From assembly GCA_947626635.1 (NCBI GenBank), contig CANQSY010000002.1:1-60336 (forward strand): a stretch of DNA of 60,336 bases. Reading direction: 5' to 3'. Positions 42,885 to 51,263 of this stretch are shown piece by piece. Made by a program: the position numbers and the translations under genes. Below the pieces are notes generated by a model, which did not search any database, was not told where the DNA came from, and saw only the letters and a program-made list of their open reading frames with translations. Position 1 is the first letter of the stretch; each line of letters opens with the position of its first letter. Source of the DNA: an uncultured Akkermansia sp. GTDB lineage: Bacteria > Verrucomicrobiota > Verrucomicrobiia > Verrucomicrobiales > Akkermansiaceae.

Positions 42885-45509
42885 ATGAACGCAAGCCTAC
42901 TGCATCCACGATCAGTTTTGGCATTGGTTATGGTCGTGGCGGCGGCCACGCCGAGCCTTACGGGACAAGATACTACTGATGACCCGTTTTTGAAGGCAAT
43001 GCTGGATGAGGCGACTTCAGAGAGCGCAACTTCAACGATAAAGCAACCCTTACCTCAACAAACAACGACCTCGCCACAGGCTGTTGAAGGAACCGAGAAT
43101 CAGCAAACAACCTCAACAACGGCAAAGCCGCAGCTTATCAACACGGCACAGGACACGCAGCTGCTCAAGGATGATACTATTGTACGTGAGTTGGGTGCCT
43201 CGACCGGGTTGGGCATCTTGGGAAATACAGAGAACTATGAGGGTCGTACAGTGACCGCCGTCAATATACGGTACACGAGAGGCAAACAGACGGTGCCGGA
43301 TCAGCGACTACTGGACGTGATACAGACAGCGCCGGGAAGCAAGTATTCCTCCTCCCGCATCAATGACGATTTGGAACGCCTCCTGCAAAAGGGACTTGTG
43401 GGGAATAACGCCCGAGTTTCGGTGAGTCCGAGTGGAAAGAATGGGGTGCGGGTAACGTTTGAGGTCGAGTCAGCAGGCGTGATGGGAGGAGTCGGATTCA
43501 CCGGCAATCACCATATGAGCGCCAAGAAGCTCCGCGAAGCGACCAAACTCATGTCGAGCCGTATCATCAATGACCACGACTTAGCTTTGGCCCGAGCGGA
43601 AATCATCAGGTTGTACCATGATGCCGGATACCCGGACGTCAAAGTTGGCTGGCGCAGCAACGGAACAGCTCGAGCAGGCTATCAGGACATTATCTTTGAT
43701 ATCACCGAGGGGCGCGAAGTGCGTATGCAACGCATCAATTTTACAGGTAACCACCTGTTCGACTCCCAGCAATTGCGCCGCATCATGCAAACCAAGCAAC
43801 GCAATCCCCTGCTTTCATGGTTGGACGACTCGGGAAAGGTGAATCGTGAACGCATCGAGGACGACCTGCAGGAAATCATACGCCATTACCGTAATTACGG
43901 TCATTTGAGGGCTGCTATCACGAAGGTCGACTACGCCCAATATGGCAAAAAAGATGGTCCCCAAAATCTCAACATGACGGTACATATCAACGAGGGCCCC
44001 CGCTACCGCGTGCGTCATGTTTCCTTCAAGGGCAACACGATCTATACTGCCAAAGAACTTGAACCGGGTATGAGTATGTTGGACGGAGATATCTATTCTT
44101 TGCAGAAGGTATCTGACGACACGACCATGATTCGCCGCTACTACGGAGCGAAGGGCTACGCCGACGCGGATGTGCGACCGGACATCAATGAGGTAGGCGT
44201 CGAGAAAGATGGGACGCACGTGATTGACATCTGCTACGAAGTCACGGAAGGGAATCCGTACGCCGTGGGACGCATCAATGTACGTGGTAACACGAAGACA
44301 AAACCATACGTCATCCTGCGTGAACTTCCTCTCAAGCCCGGCCAGAGCTTCAACTCCGTTGACCTGGAGACTGCCCGGAAACGACTTAATAATCTCGGTT
44401 ATTTCGCGCCGCCCGTTGATGTATCTCCGTCCGCCTCTGAGGTGCCGGGTTACCGAGATATCAACATTAATGTACGGGAAGAGCGCACCGGATATCTTTC
44501 GCTGGGTCTCGCCGTGTCATCCGTCGAAAATGTTTACCTCTACGCGAACGCCACGCAAAAGAACTTTGACATCCGAGGATTGTTCGGTAGGGGCTCGATC
44601 GTAGGAGGAGGACAACGTCTTACTGTTGCCGGAAAATTAGGGTGGGAAACACGCAGCGCAAGTATCAGCCTCCTGGAACCCTGGTTCCTGGACCGCAAGC
44701 TGGCATTTGGCAATGAGCTTTACTACGAGGACTCGACGTACATGAGCGACTACTACACGCAGGAAAATTACGGTTACGACGTATCCCTGCGCAAGGCTCT
44801 GGATGACAAACGATCTGTCCGTGTCGATTATCGCATCGAAAATTACAATCTCAAGCCGCAGTGGGATGCGCCGATATTCTTCCGAGCAAACTGCGGGGAA
44901 TACACGCGCAGCAATGTGCGGTTGGCCTATGAATACGATACGCGTGATGCCATGGTCAACCCGCGCAAGGGTGGAAACTTTGAAGCCCATGTTGCCTACA
45001 GCGGTCCCGGCAGTACGGTGGAAACGTACAGCGCCGGGATCACCGCCTCCATTTACTACAATTCCATCTGGGATTCCATTTTCAGCCTCAACATGGGACT
45101 TGAAACTATTGACACCGTGGACAGCGAGGAAAGCGTACCCATCTTTGAGCGATGCTACCTGGGCGGGCCCGCCAACTTGCGCGGATTCCGGTTCCGTGAC
45201 GTAGGTATGGTGGATGAAGCTCTATCAGGTGATGAAACGATGGGCGGTAAATCATCGGCTTACGTCCAAGCGGAGGTGAGTATACCGATTATTGAGAATG
45301 TGAGGTTCGCTTTCTTTGTTGATGCCGGCTTTGTGCATGAGGATTCATTCGACTTCGAGCTGAAGGATTTCTGCGCAGATTACGGCATAGGGTTACGCAT
45401 CCAACTACCGATGGGACCTGTCGCGGTGGATTATGCGATCCCATTCAAAACGGTCAACGCGATTGACCGCTCCGGTACCTTCCAATTCTATGTGAACTAC
45501 AAATACTGA
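42885..45509 (+). CDS. bamA: Outer membrane assembly factor BamA
   Basis: 874 residues. A signal peptide (about 1-26) precedes a low-complexity Thr/Gln/Ala-rich segment (about 30-85) and about five POTRA domains (about 120-530; repeated forms of VRHVSFKGNTIYTAKEL and VGRINVRGNTKTKPYVILRELPLKPG). A C-terminal 16-strand barrel (about 540-874) has the Omp85 motif region GGPANLRGFRFRD with the conserved Arg of the VRGF/Y loop, and ends in QFYVNYKY. It folds barrel proteins into the outer membrane. The linker before POTRA 1 is longer than usual. Downstream genes are on the same strand but not known Bam partners. Confidence 0.95.
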   Translation: MNASLLHPRSVLALVMVVAAATPSLTGQDTTDDPFLKAMLDEATSESATSTIKQPLPQQTTTSPQAVEGTENQQTTSTTAKPQLINTAQDTQLLKDDTIVRELGASTGLGILGNTENYEGRTVTAVNIRYTRGKQTVPDQRLLDVIQTAPGSKYSSSRINDDLERLLQKGLVGNNARVSVSPSGKNGVRVTFEVESAGVMGGVGFTGNHHMSAKKLREATKLMSSRIINDHDLALARAEIIRLYHDAGYPDVKVGWRSNGTARAGYQDIIFDITEGREVRMQRINFTGNHLFDSQQLRRIMQTKQRNPLLSWLDDSGKVNRERIEDDLQEIIRHYRNYGHLRAAITKVDYAQYGKKDGPQNLNMTVHINEGPRYRVRHVSFKGNTIYTAKELEPGMSMLDGDIYSLQKVSDDTTMIRRYYGAKGYADADVRPDINEVGVEKDGTHVIDICYEVTEGNPYAVGRINVRGNTKTKPYVILRELPLKPGQSFNSVDLETARKRLNNLGYFAPPVDVSPSASEVPGYRDININVREERTGYLSLGLAVSSVENVYLYANATQKNFDIRGLFGRGSIVGGGQRLTVAGKLGWETRSASISLLEPWFLDRKLAFGNELYYEDSTYMSDYYTQENYGYDVSLRKALDDKRSVRVDYRIENYNLKPQWDAPIFFRANCGEYTRSNVRLAYEYDTRDAMVNPRKGGNFEAHVAYSGPGSTVETYSAGITASIYYNSIWDSIFSLNMGLETIDTVDSEESVPIFERCYLGGPANLRGFRFRDVGMVDEALSGDETMGGKSSAYVQAEVSIPIIENVRFAFFVDAGFVHEDSFDFELKDFCADYGIGLRIQLPMGPVAVDYAIPFKTVNAIDRSGTFQFYVNYKY

Positions 45510-45532
45510 CGCCGCGAAACGCTGACCGAAGA

Positions 45533-46465
45533 GTGACGATAGGTCCACCAGTCTTGCCATTCAGTCATCCCACGATAGAGTACGCCGCCGACGTACGGGC
45601 GCTCACGCGGCATGGTCGCGCCAGTGATCAGGCATTTGTCAATATCTATCTCCTGGGGGAAAAATACGGCACCACGGTCGCCATAAAACACAACTGCCTT
45701 TTTCGACACTTTTCAGGACAGGACCGTCTGCGTGGCTATGCCTTCCCCTGCACCTGTGAAACAACGAGTCTCAGGAACGCATTGGAAGCCATACGGGACG
45801 ATGCGTATGCGCGAAAACGCCCTCTTCAGTTTTGTCTGCTAACATCAGAACAACTTGCCGCGGTTCGACAATTTCTTCCGGGAAACTGGGAGGTTCACAG
45901 CGACCGTGGAGATGCGGACTATCTTTACCGACGGGATGAACTCGCCGAGCTCCGGGGAAACGCTTTTCACGGCAAACGCAACCATATCTCTAAGTTCCTG
46001 CGCGAACACCCTGGTAAACTCCACTTTCTCTCTCTCAGCCGGGAAACCGCCCAAGATGCCCTTCACGTGGCGCAGGAATGGCTTTCTGACCGGGAACTAA
46101 CGCTGGCTCTTGCTTATGAAGCCCGCGCCCTCCACAACGCTCTGCAAGCCGTGGAAGAATTGGAGCTCTTCGGGACGGTGTTGTACGCCGACGGTCAACC
46201 GATTGGCATGTCGGTAGGGAGCATGATATCTCCGGAAGTAGCAGACATCCATTATGAAAAATGCACGCCTCCGTACCGCGGAGCGTATCCGTTGCTCACG
46301 CAGAAGGTGGCAAGACAACTGCCATCCGACTGCGAGTACATCAACAGGGAAGAAGATCTCAATCAACCCGGCTTACGCCAAGCCAAGCTCTCCTTCTATC
46401 CTTGCGAAATCATCGAAAAATACAGCGCTACATTAAACCCTTCCCAGGAAAACCTTCAAAGCTGA
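45533..46465 (+). CDS. DUF2156/LPG-synthase C-terminal-like acyltransferase-fold protein
   Basis: 310 residues from a GTG at 45533. The two GNAT-like lobes typical of DUF2156 are seen: KRNHISKFLREHP in the middle and YINREEDLNQPGLRQAKLSFYP near the C-terminus (a signature of this family). The family is related to the transferase domain of phosphatidylglycerol lysyltransferases (MprF) and to FemABX. It has no membrane segment, so it is soluble. Substrate unknown. It lies 23 bases after bamA and 11 before the cysteine-cluster gene, so the three may be one transcript. Confidence 0.82.
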   Translation: MTIGPPVLPFSHPTIEYAADVRALTRHGRASDQAFVNIYLLGEKYGTTVAIKHNCLFRHFSGQDRLRGYAFPCTCETTSLRNALEAIRDDAYARKRPLQFCLLTSEQLAAVRQFLPGNWEVHSDRGDADYLYRRDELAELRGNAFHGKRNHISKFLREHPGKLHFLSLSRETAQDALHVAQEWLSDRELTLALAYEARALHNALQAVEELELFGTVLYADGQPIGMSVGSMISPEVADIHYEKCTPPYRGAYPLLTQKVARQLPSDCEYINREEDLNQPGLRQAKLSFYPCEIIEKYSATLNPSQENLQS

Positions 46466-46476
46466 CTCCCCTGCCC

Positions 46477-46983
46477 ATGCTCACTGAATACATCAGCGCT
46501 GAGCAATGCGCTCACTGCAGGCTCTGCTGCCATTTCCGGCGCAACTCCGCTTGGGAAACGCCTGCCCTCGAACCTGAGAGGGCCAGACAATTGACCGAAC
46601 GTGGCATCCCCCTCATGCAGCGCAGGGAACATCCCGACGCCAACGAACATACCACGTTTGCTCTGCACTACGACGGGACCGACCCGGCAGAAACGGCCCC
46701 CTGCCCCCTGCTCACTTCGACCGGTTGCGCCCTCCCACGGGAACAACGGCCCTTTGAATGCCGTATATGGCCTCTGCGCCTCATGCTCTCTCCGACAGGT
46801 CTGCCCTCCGTCGCCCTTTACAATGCGGGTTGTTCCGCTCTCATGGTCCCATCGGACCGTAGTCGCCTCATTTCTTTCGCGACAGGTCCCTTTCTCCCCA
46901 CACTGCGCCGCTTCGCCGCCTCTTTTCCTCCGTCTATCCGTCCCTTCCATTCGGACTACATCATCCTTTGCCCATTGAACTGA
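46477..46983 (+). CDS. YkgJ-type cysteine-cluster protein
   Basis: 168 residues from the ATG at 46477. The N-terminal CAHCRLCC and later cysteines (APCPLLTSTGCALPREQRPFECRIWPL) give the typical CxxCxxCC...C...C...C arrangement of the YkgJ/CxxCxxCC family, which is proposed to bind zinc or an iron-sulfur cluster. No biochemical function is settled. The gene follows the DUF2156 gene closely and lacks its own promoter. Confidence 0.8.
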   Translation: MLTEYISAEQCAHCRLCCHFRRNSAWETPALEPERARQLTERGIPLMQRREHPDANEHTTFALHYDGTDPAETAPCPLLTSTGCALPREQRPFECRIWPLRLMLSPTGLPSVALYNAGCSALMVPSDRSRLISFATGPFLPTLRRFAASFPPSIRPFHSDYIILCPLN

Positions 46984-47126
46984 TTTCCGCCTCAGGAAAT
47001 TGGTCCGTCCCCAAACAGTTTGAGGCTCCCCTGCCCCTCATCATACACCCTCTATTCAATGAAACACCTTGAATTTTAATATCTAACTTATTTAGTTTCA
47101 ATAAATAACTATTGGAGCGGGACACC

Positions 47127-47156
47127 TTGACAAAAAGAGTTCGTTACGGGTACAAT
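47127..47156 (+). promoter_or_regulatory. Promoter of the outer-membrane barrel gene
   Basis: TTGACA (47127-47132), 18-bp spacer, TACAAT (47151-47156). The leader would be about 60 bases, longer than at most genes here, so translation control in this leader is possible. Confidence 0.7.
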
Positions 47157-47221
47157 CGCCCCGTCACGCGGACTACAAGCAATTTTGTGGCCCCGTCAAA
47201 ATGAATCAATCCATTATCATC

Positions 47222-47860
47222 ATGAAAACAGCATTGTTCGCTCTAGCTGCCGTTGCTATGCCCGCCATGGCCGGTACCTACACCGTCGTCGAACCCCAAA
47301 ATCCCTATTCTCTCGAACTAGGGGTCAGCTATAATTTCGCTGCGCGCGATATTGTCAACGCCGAAGGCCTCAATACTCCGAGTATCGATACCATGGGCGT
47401 CGATCTCACCGGCGTTTATAAGGTCAACGATCGCTCTTCCTTCAATCTTCGCTTCGGTTTTGCAACCGGATCCGATGACGCTACTCAGTACGACGGCTAC
47501 AAAATGGATGTGCGTGTCAACGATTTCATCCTTATGCCCGGTTATCGCTACACACACCCCATGGGAGAATACCTCGATGGATTTATAGGTGCTAATGTCG
47601 GTGTCATCAACGAGAGCTTGAAATTGAAATTGGAATCACCGGACGGGGAAACTTACCGCACTCATAACTCTGAGTACGCCTTTGCTTACTCTGCTGAAGT
47701 CGGTTTGCGTTACCGCATCTCACGTCATTTCGAAGCCTTTCTTGCATATCAATTCTTCGGGTCAACAGCCGATCCCGGTTTCACCGACTCCGATGATGCC
47801 ATCAATACCCGAGAGCAGCTTTACCATTGCGTCCGGCTCGGAATGTCCCTTAATTTCTAA
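47222..47860 (+). CDS. Small outer-membrane beta-barrel protein
   Basis: 212 residues from the ATG at 47222, which gives a compact signal peptide (about 1-19, ending PAMA before GTYTV); an in-frame ATG 21 bases upstream would lengthen it. Alternating aromatic strands (YSLELGVSYNFAARDI, SFNLRFGFATG, AFAYSAEVGLRYRISRHFEAFLAYQFFG) and a terminal Phe (LGMSLNF) match an 8- to 10-strand OmpA/OmpW-like barrel. It would reside in the outer membrane. Ligand or role unknown. Strong promoter and a strong terminator bracket it, suggesting high expression. Confidence 0.8.
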   Translation: MKTALFALAAVAMPAMAGTYTVVEPQNPYSLELGVSYNFAARDIVNAEGLNTPSIDTMGVDLTGVYKVNDRSSFNLRFGFATGSDDATQYDGYKMDVRVNDFILMPGYRYTHPMGEYLDGFIGANVGVINESLKLKLESPDGETYRTHNSEYAFAYSAEVGLRYRISRHFEAFLAYQFFGSTADPGFTDSDDAINTREQLYHCVRLGMSLNF

Positions 47861-47955
47861 TACATTCGCTCTCCTTCAACTCCCCTGCCCTACCCTTCTT
47901 CCGCCTCACCGGCGAAAGGATGCAGTGGGTGGGAGGAAAAGAAGAACCCATAACG

Positions 47956-48002
47956 AGATCCACGTACTCCGACCCCCTGAGGGTGGGTACGTGGATCTTT
48001 TG
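47956..48002 (+). terminator. Intrinsic terminator after the barrel gene
   Basis: A perfect 12-bp stem, AGATCCACGTAC (47956-47967) with GTACGTGGATCT (47987-47998), followed by a short T-run. Confidence 0.85.
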
Positions 48003-48017
48003 TCATAATCTGTCAAA

Positions 48018-48033
48018 TGTTCCATGTGGAACA
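48018..48033. promoter_or_regulatory. parS-like palindrome, downstream of argS
   Basis: TGTTCCATGTGGAACA, an otherwise perfect palindrome within AATGTTCCATGTGGAACATT. It differs by one base from the ParB site TGTTCCACGTGGAACA found at 49932. It could be a ParB-binding site for chromosome partition. Confidence 0.6.
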
Positions 48034-48094
48034 TTGATTGATAGGAAATCTGAAATTGATCCTTGCGAGAAGACAGCTTCTCAGAGAAGAATCC

Positions 48095-49870
48095 TTACAT
48101 ACGATCCGGCATTTCGATGCCTAAAAGACCCGTGCCACAACGGAGAACACGCGCGGTAAGATCACAGAGAGCCAACCGGGATGACTGAATCATTTCTTCG
48201 GCACGAAGAACGGGACAAGCCTCGTAGAAACTGTGGAAAGCCCGCGCAAGATCGTAAAGATAAGCAGCCAGGAGATTGGGTCGACAATCATCGAGGGTAG
48301 CCGGGACAACCTCTCCGAAACGGGCAAGCATGCGGGCAAGATGAAGTTCTTCAGCGGCGTTCAATTGGACAGGAGAAGGTGCAGTTTGTTGTTGGGGAAT
48401 TCTCTTCTCCCCAATTTTACGAAAGATCGAGCGGACGCGGACGTAGGAATTTTGGAGGTAGGGAGCCGTATCGCCGGAGAGAGAAAGCATCTTGTCCCAG
48501 TCAAATATGTAGTCGCTGAGACGATTTTGCGAAAGCTCAGCGAATTTAATAGCGCCGATGCCGACAACCTGTGCCACGTGAGCTTTTTCGTCGGACGGCA
48601 TGTCCGGACTTTTTTGTTCAACGACGCGTGCGGCGCGTTCAATAGCTTCATCAATGACATTTTGCAGGGAGACTGTTTCACCGTCGCGTGTTTTGAAGGG
48701 ATGCCTGTCTTTGCCGAGGATGGAGCCAAAAGCGACATGTCGGAAGTCGCCCGTGACACCTCGCATGCGTTCAATATCGAATATCTGCTTAAAGTGTTTT
48801 TCCTGGGGGGCACCGACAACGTACCAGATCGAATCAGCGTGAAAATGATTCATGCGGTAATCTAAAGTTGCCAGATCCGTCGTGGCGTAGAGAAATGCGC
48901 CATCGGCTTTACGGATGATCGCCGGCACCGACTGCCATTCCTCATTCTTATACACGAGGAATGGGTCGTCTTCCGGTTTATGGAACCCGTCTGAAAAGAC
49001 ACAGACAGCTCCGTCGCTCTCCCGTGCAATACCTTGCTGCATGAGCTGATTGACCAGACCCGGTAAAGCATCATTGTAAAAGCTTTCGCCGAGCCAGACG
49101 TCAAAATGAATATCAAGCTGGTTATAAATCTTATCAAGACCCTTCTTTGTCACCTCAATACAGCGTTTCCATATGGAAATATTTTCATCATCACCACTCT
49201 GGAGTTTGACCAATTCAGCCTTACATGCCTCAAGGAGTTCAGGCTGCTCCTTGCAGCGTTTGTTAACCTCCTTGTACACGTTGAGCAAAGCTTCAATCGG
49301 ATCGGCATCGAGAGCCTGAGGATCCAGCAGATTCTTCCATCCCCAAAGAATCATTCCAAACTGTGTCCCCCAATCGCCGATGTGATTATCCGCAATCACC
49401 GTGTGTCCCATAAATCGGGCAAGTCGCACGAGGGTATCACCGATAATTGTAGATCGAATGTGTCCGACATGCATGGGTTTCGCAACGTTCGGAGCCGAAA
49501 AATCGATCACAATTGTTTTCGCTGTCTCCGCCGTCGGTACCCCTAAACGCTCATCGTTTATCATGTCCTGCATGTATTGTGCAAAGTAGTCTGCATTTAC
49601 TCGAAAATTAATGAATCCTGGACCCGCAATCTCTACCGTCGCTAGGGACAAATTCCCCATCTCTTCAATGACCTTCATCGCTAATGTGCGCGGATTCATC
49701 TTCACTCGCTTTGCCAACACCATCGCCGCATTGCTCTGGTAATCTCCAAAACGGAGATCCTGAGAAGCATTCACGGTCATTGTCCCGTAATCTTCAGGCA
49801 TTGCTTCCCCTAATACTCGACGAAATGCTTCCGTTAACCGGCTTTCTAGTTGTTTGGGTATCGTCGTCAT
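48095..49870 (-). CDS. argS: Arginyl-tRNA synthetase
   Basis: 591 residues from the ATG at 49870; an upstream GTG at 49882 abuts the -10 box and is unlikely. The class I ArgRS features are the N-terminal Add-1 domain, FSAPNVAKPMHVGHIRSTIIGD with the HIGH motif as HVGH, IGDWGTQFGMI, FVYKNEEWQS-like central strands, and ARRYL-type C-terminal anticodon-binding domain ending RCGTGLLGIEMPDRM. KMSKS is degenerate, as is normal in many ArgRS. The leader would be four bases. Two parS-like sites flank the gene. Confidence 0.95.
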   Translation of the reverse strand: MTTIPKQLESRLTEAFRRVLGEAMPEDYGTMTVNASQDLRFGDYQSNAAMVLAKRVKMNPRTLAMKVIEEMGNLSLATVEIAGPGFINFRVNADYFAQYMQDMINDERLGVPTAETAKTIVIDFSAPNVAKPMHVGHIRSTIIGDTLVRLARFMGHTVIADNHIGDWGTQFGMILWGWKNLLDPQALDADPIEALLNVYKEVNKRCKEQPELLEACKAELVKLQSGDDENISIWKRCIEVTKKGLDKIYNQLDIHFDVWLGESFYNDALPGLVNQLMQQGIARESDGAVCVFSDGFHKPEDDPFLVYKNEEWQSVPAIIRKADGAFLYATTDLATLDYRMNHFHADSIWYVVGAPQEKHFKQIFDIERMRGVTGDFRHVAFGSILGKDRHPFKTRDGETVSLQNVIDEAIERAARVVEQKSPDMPSDEKAHVAQVVGIGAIKFAELSQNRLSDYIFDWDKMLSLSGDTAPYLQNSYVRVRSIFRKIGEKRIPQQQTAPSPVQLNAAEELHLARMLARFGEVVPATLDDCRPNLLAAYLYDLARAFHSFYEACPVLRAEEMIQSSRLALCDLTARVLRCGTGLLGIEMPDRM

Positions 49871-49881
49871 AAACGCTGTCA

Positions 49882-49910
49882 CTTATACACGTTTGAAACT
49901 CATTTGTCAA
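49882..49910 (-). promoter_or_regulatory. Promoter of argS
   Basis: On the minus strand: TTGACA (49905-49910, perfect), 17-bp spacer, TATAAG (49882-49887), 11 bases, ATG at 49870. Confidence 0.7.
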
Positions 49911-49931
49911 TCCTACCCCATGTGAAATATA

Positions 49932-49947
49932 TGTTCCACGTGGAACA
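49932..49947. promoter_or_regulatory. parS site (ParB-binding palindrome)
   Basis: TGTTCCACGTGGAACA is an exact 16-bp palindrome and equals the parS sequence known from Pseudomonas, a close variant of the B. subtilis site. It lies in an untranslated region beside the argS promoter. With the imperfect copy at 48018 it suggests this region belongs to the origin-proximal partition domain. Confidence 0.8.
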
Positions 49948-49949
49948 AT

Positions 49950-50375
49950 AGAGTCGAATGCGAGGATGACAAAACCTACCTGTCATTTTGCATCAATGCT
50001 TCCAATGATGATAGACTACTGAATATACCTCTTCCTAAGAACAATGATTCCTACGATCGTCAAAAAGATTCAAGAAGCCGCTGTGCCGTCGGCGGTAGGA
50101 AAGCCACGTTCCCAGAAGTTAAGGTGGGTGCGGGGTCGGGTTTGCCTGAGGTATCCATAAAGGACGGAACATGAAACCCTGAACACGATGCTCCCTTATC
50201 AGTTTATAACGGTCCGGGCTGTATGTACCGCGCGTCACGTGCACAGCAGCGATTTTATGTATAGCACACGGAAGAGAAATGTTCAAGTCAATCTTACGTC
50301 AACATCAAAATAAAATAGAAATTTCGTGGACCTCCGGAACCCGTGAAAGGAGCTTACTGAAAAATGAAAGAAAAA
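49950..50375. other. Gene-poor region between argS and a lipoprotein gene
   Basis: No convincing protein gene. It contains a GC-rich island (about 50073-50255) with long-range complementarity, annotated as a candidate RNA, set in AT-rich sequence. Confidence 0.5.
50065..50257 (+). ncRNA. Candidate structured RNA, rod-like (possibly 6S-like)
   Basis: A GC-rich island in AT-rich DNA folds by eye into nested helices: GCCGCTGTGC (50077-50086) with GCACAGCAGC (50241-50250, one mismatch); GCGGTA (50092-50097) with TACCGC (50226-50231); AGCC (50102-50105) with GGCT (50217-50220); CGTT (50107-50110) with AACG (50208-50211); and GGGTTT (50138-50143) with AAACCC (50174-50179). The closing stem, internal loops and apical stem, at about 180 nt, recall 6S RNA, but I see no conserved 6S sequence and the identity is unproven. 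A TACGAT box (50052-50057) could be its -10. GATTTTATG after the closing helix could aid termination. The strand is not certain. Confidence 0.4.
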
Positions 50376-50404
50376 TTGACAAGAAAGAGAAGGATTGGTA
50401 CTCT
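50376..50404 (+). promoter_or_regulatory. Leaderless-type promoter of the lipoprotein at 50411
   Basis: TTGACA (50376-50381), 17-bp spacer ending in TGG, TACTCT (50399-50404), six bases, GTG at 50411. This rules out a start at 50279. Confidence 0.7.
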
Positions 50405-50410
50405 GGTGAT

Positions 50411-51034
50411 GTGAAGAACGTCTACAGAGTGGTGATGGGGATTATCATGGGGTTTGTTGTAAGTTCCTGTGCGTATATGCAAACTCATAAAAACGTTGAG
50501 GAAGTGGGAAGCTACTATGCGGGACATTTGCTGCGTCAACAGGACATGCAACTGTACAGGGCAGGGGAGAAATGGTATCTGGCGGCATATCCTGCAAAAT
50601 TTCGATTGAAGTATCCGGTAGTTTATGATTCCGTGTTTCGCCGAAAAAACAGTGCGCCTCACTTTCAGCTGATAAATTATGAACAGCAACTTCATTTTCA
50701 TGAAATATCACCTTCGGCAGCGAAAGTCCTGATGCGGCCGGATGGATATTTCCGGATGGATGCTCTGGTGGATAATATTAAAAAGAACTCCGGTGAATGG
50801 ATATCACATCTACCTGCGGGCGCTTCTCGTCTACCTGTCCATGCAGAACTTAGTGGTCATCAATCACAGTCAATCGAAGAAGAACGTGTACCTTCAAAGA
50901 AAACACTTCTTGGACTCACACTTGGCAAAATCGATTTCATCATCGTTGATGTTCCGGGTACACTTGCTTACAATGTAGCCATTCCCTTTATGGCTCCCTT
51001 TGTTTTCTTCTATGAATTCTCGACAGAACATTAA
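50411..51034 (+). CDS. Predicted lipoprotein of unknown function
   Basis: 207 residues from the GTG at 50411. A short signal ends in the lipobox VSSC with cysteine 20. The mature protein begins with Ala-Tyr and is rich in Tyr and Arg (YYAGHLLRQQDMQLYRAGEKWYLAAYPAKFRLKYP). The C-terminus contains a hydrophobic stretch (FIIVDVPGTLAYNVAIPFMAPFVFFYEF, about 178-205) that could re-insert in membrane. I know no family. Codon use and base composition look AT-richer than in most neighbours, as does ribD, hinting at a different local composition or transfer. Confidence 0.7.
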   Translation: MKNVYRVVMGIIMGFVVSSCAYMQTHKNVEEVGSYYAGHLLRQQDMQLYRAGEKWYLAAYPAKFRLKYPVVYDSVFRRKNSAPHFQLINYEQQLHFHEISPSAAKVLMRPDGYFRMDALVDNIKKNSGEWISHLPAGASRLPVHAELSGHQSQSIEEERVPSKKTLLGLTLGKIDFIIVDVPGTLAYNVAIPFMAPFVFFYEFSTEH

Positions 51035-51263
51035 TACTCAACCAATAATAACATACCAACACATAAAGTGAACAACTCGGTGAATAAATGGAGGATAAGG
51101 GATAATGACGGCAGACTATTCACGAAATGAAAAGATATGAGAAGAGTTTTTCACGTTGAAGAAGGATTGGTCTTTGTATAGTATCAAGAAGTAAGGAATG
51201 TTATTCTACTTATTCACTTCATAGATGATGATGAATTGATCATTATAAAATTTATTCATCAAA

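Noticed and set aside
46984-47060. Terminator-like GCCTCA/TGAGGC inverted repeat after the cysteine-cluster gene
   Set aside because: The stem is short, with internal mismatches, and is not followed by a T-run.
50065-50257. SRP RNA, tmRNA or RNase P in the structured region
   Set aside because: The hallmark sequences of these RNAs (SRP GGAAG/GCAGC loop core, tmRNA ends, RNase P conserved regions) are absent on both strands; kept only as an unassigned RNA candidate.
51035-51263. Possible FMN riboswitch or attenuator before ribD
   Set aside because: No RFN-element sequence (such as AGGGA...GGCGGU blocks) or stable nested stems were found; the gap is simply AT-rich.
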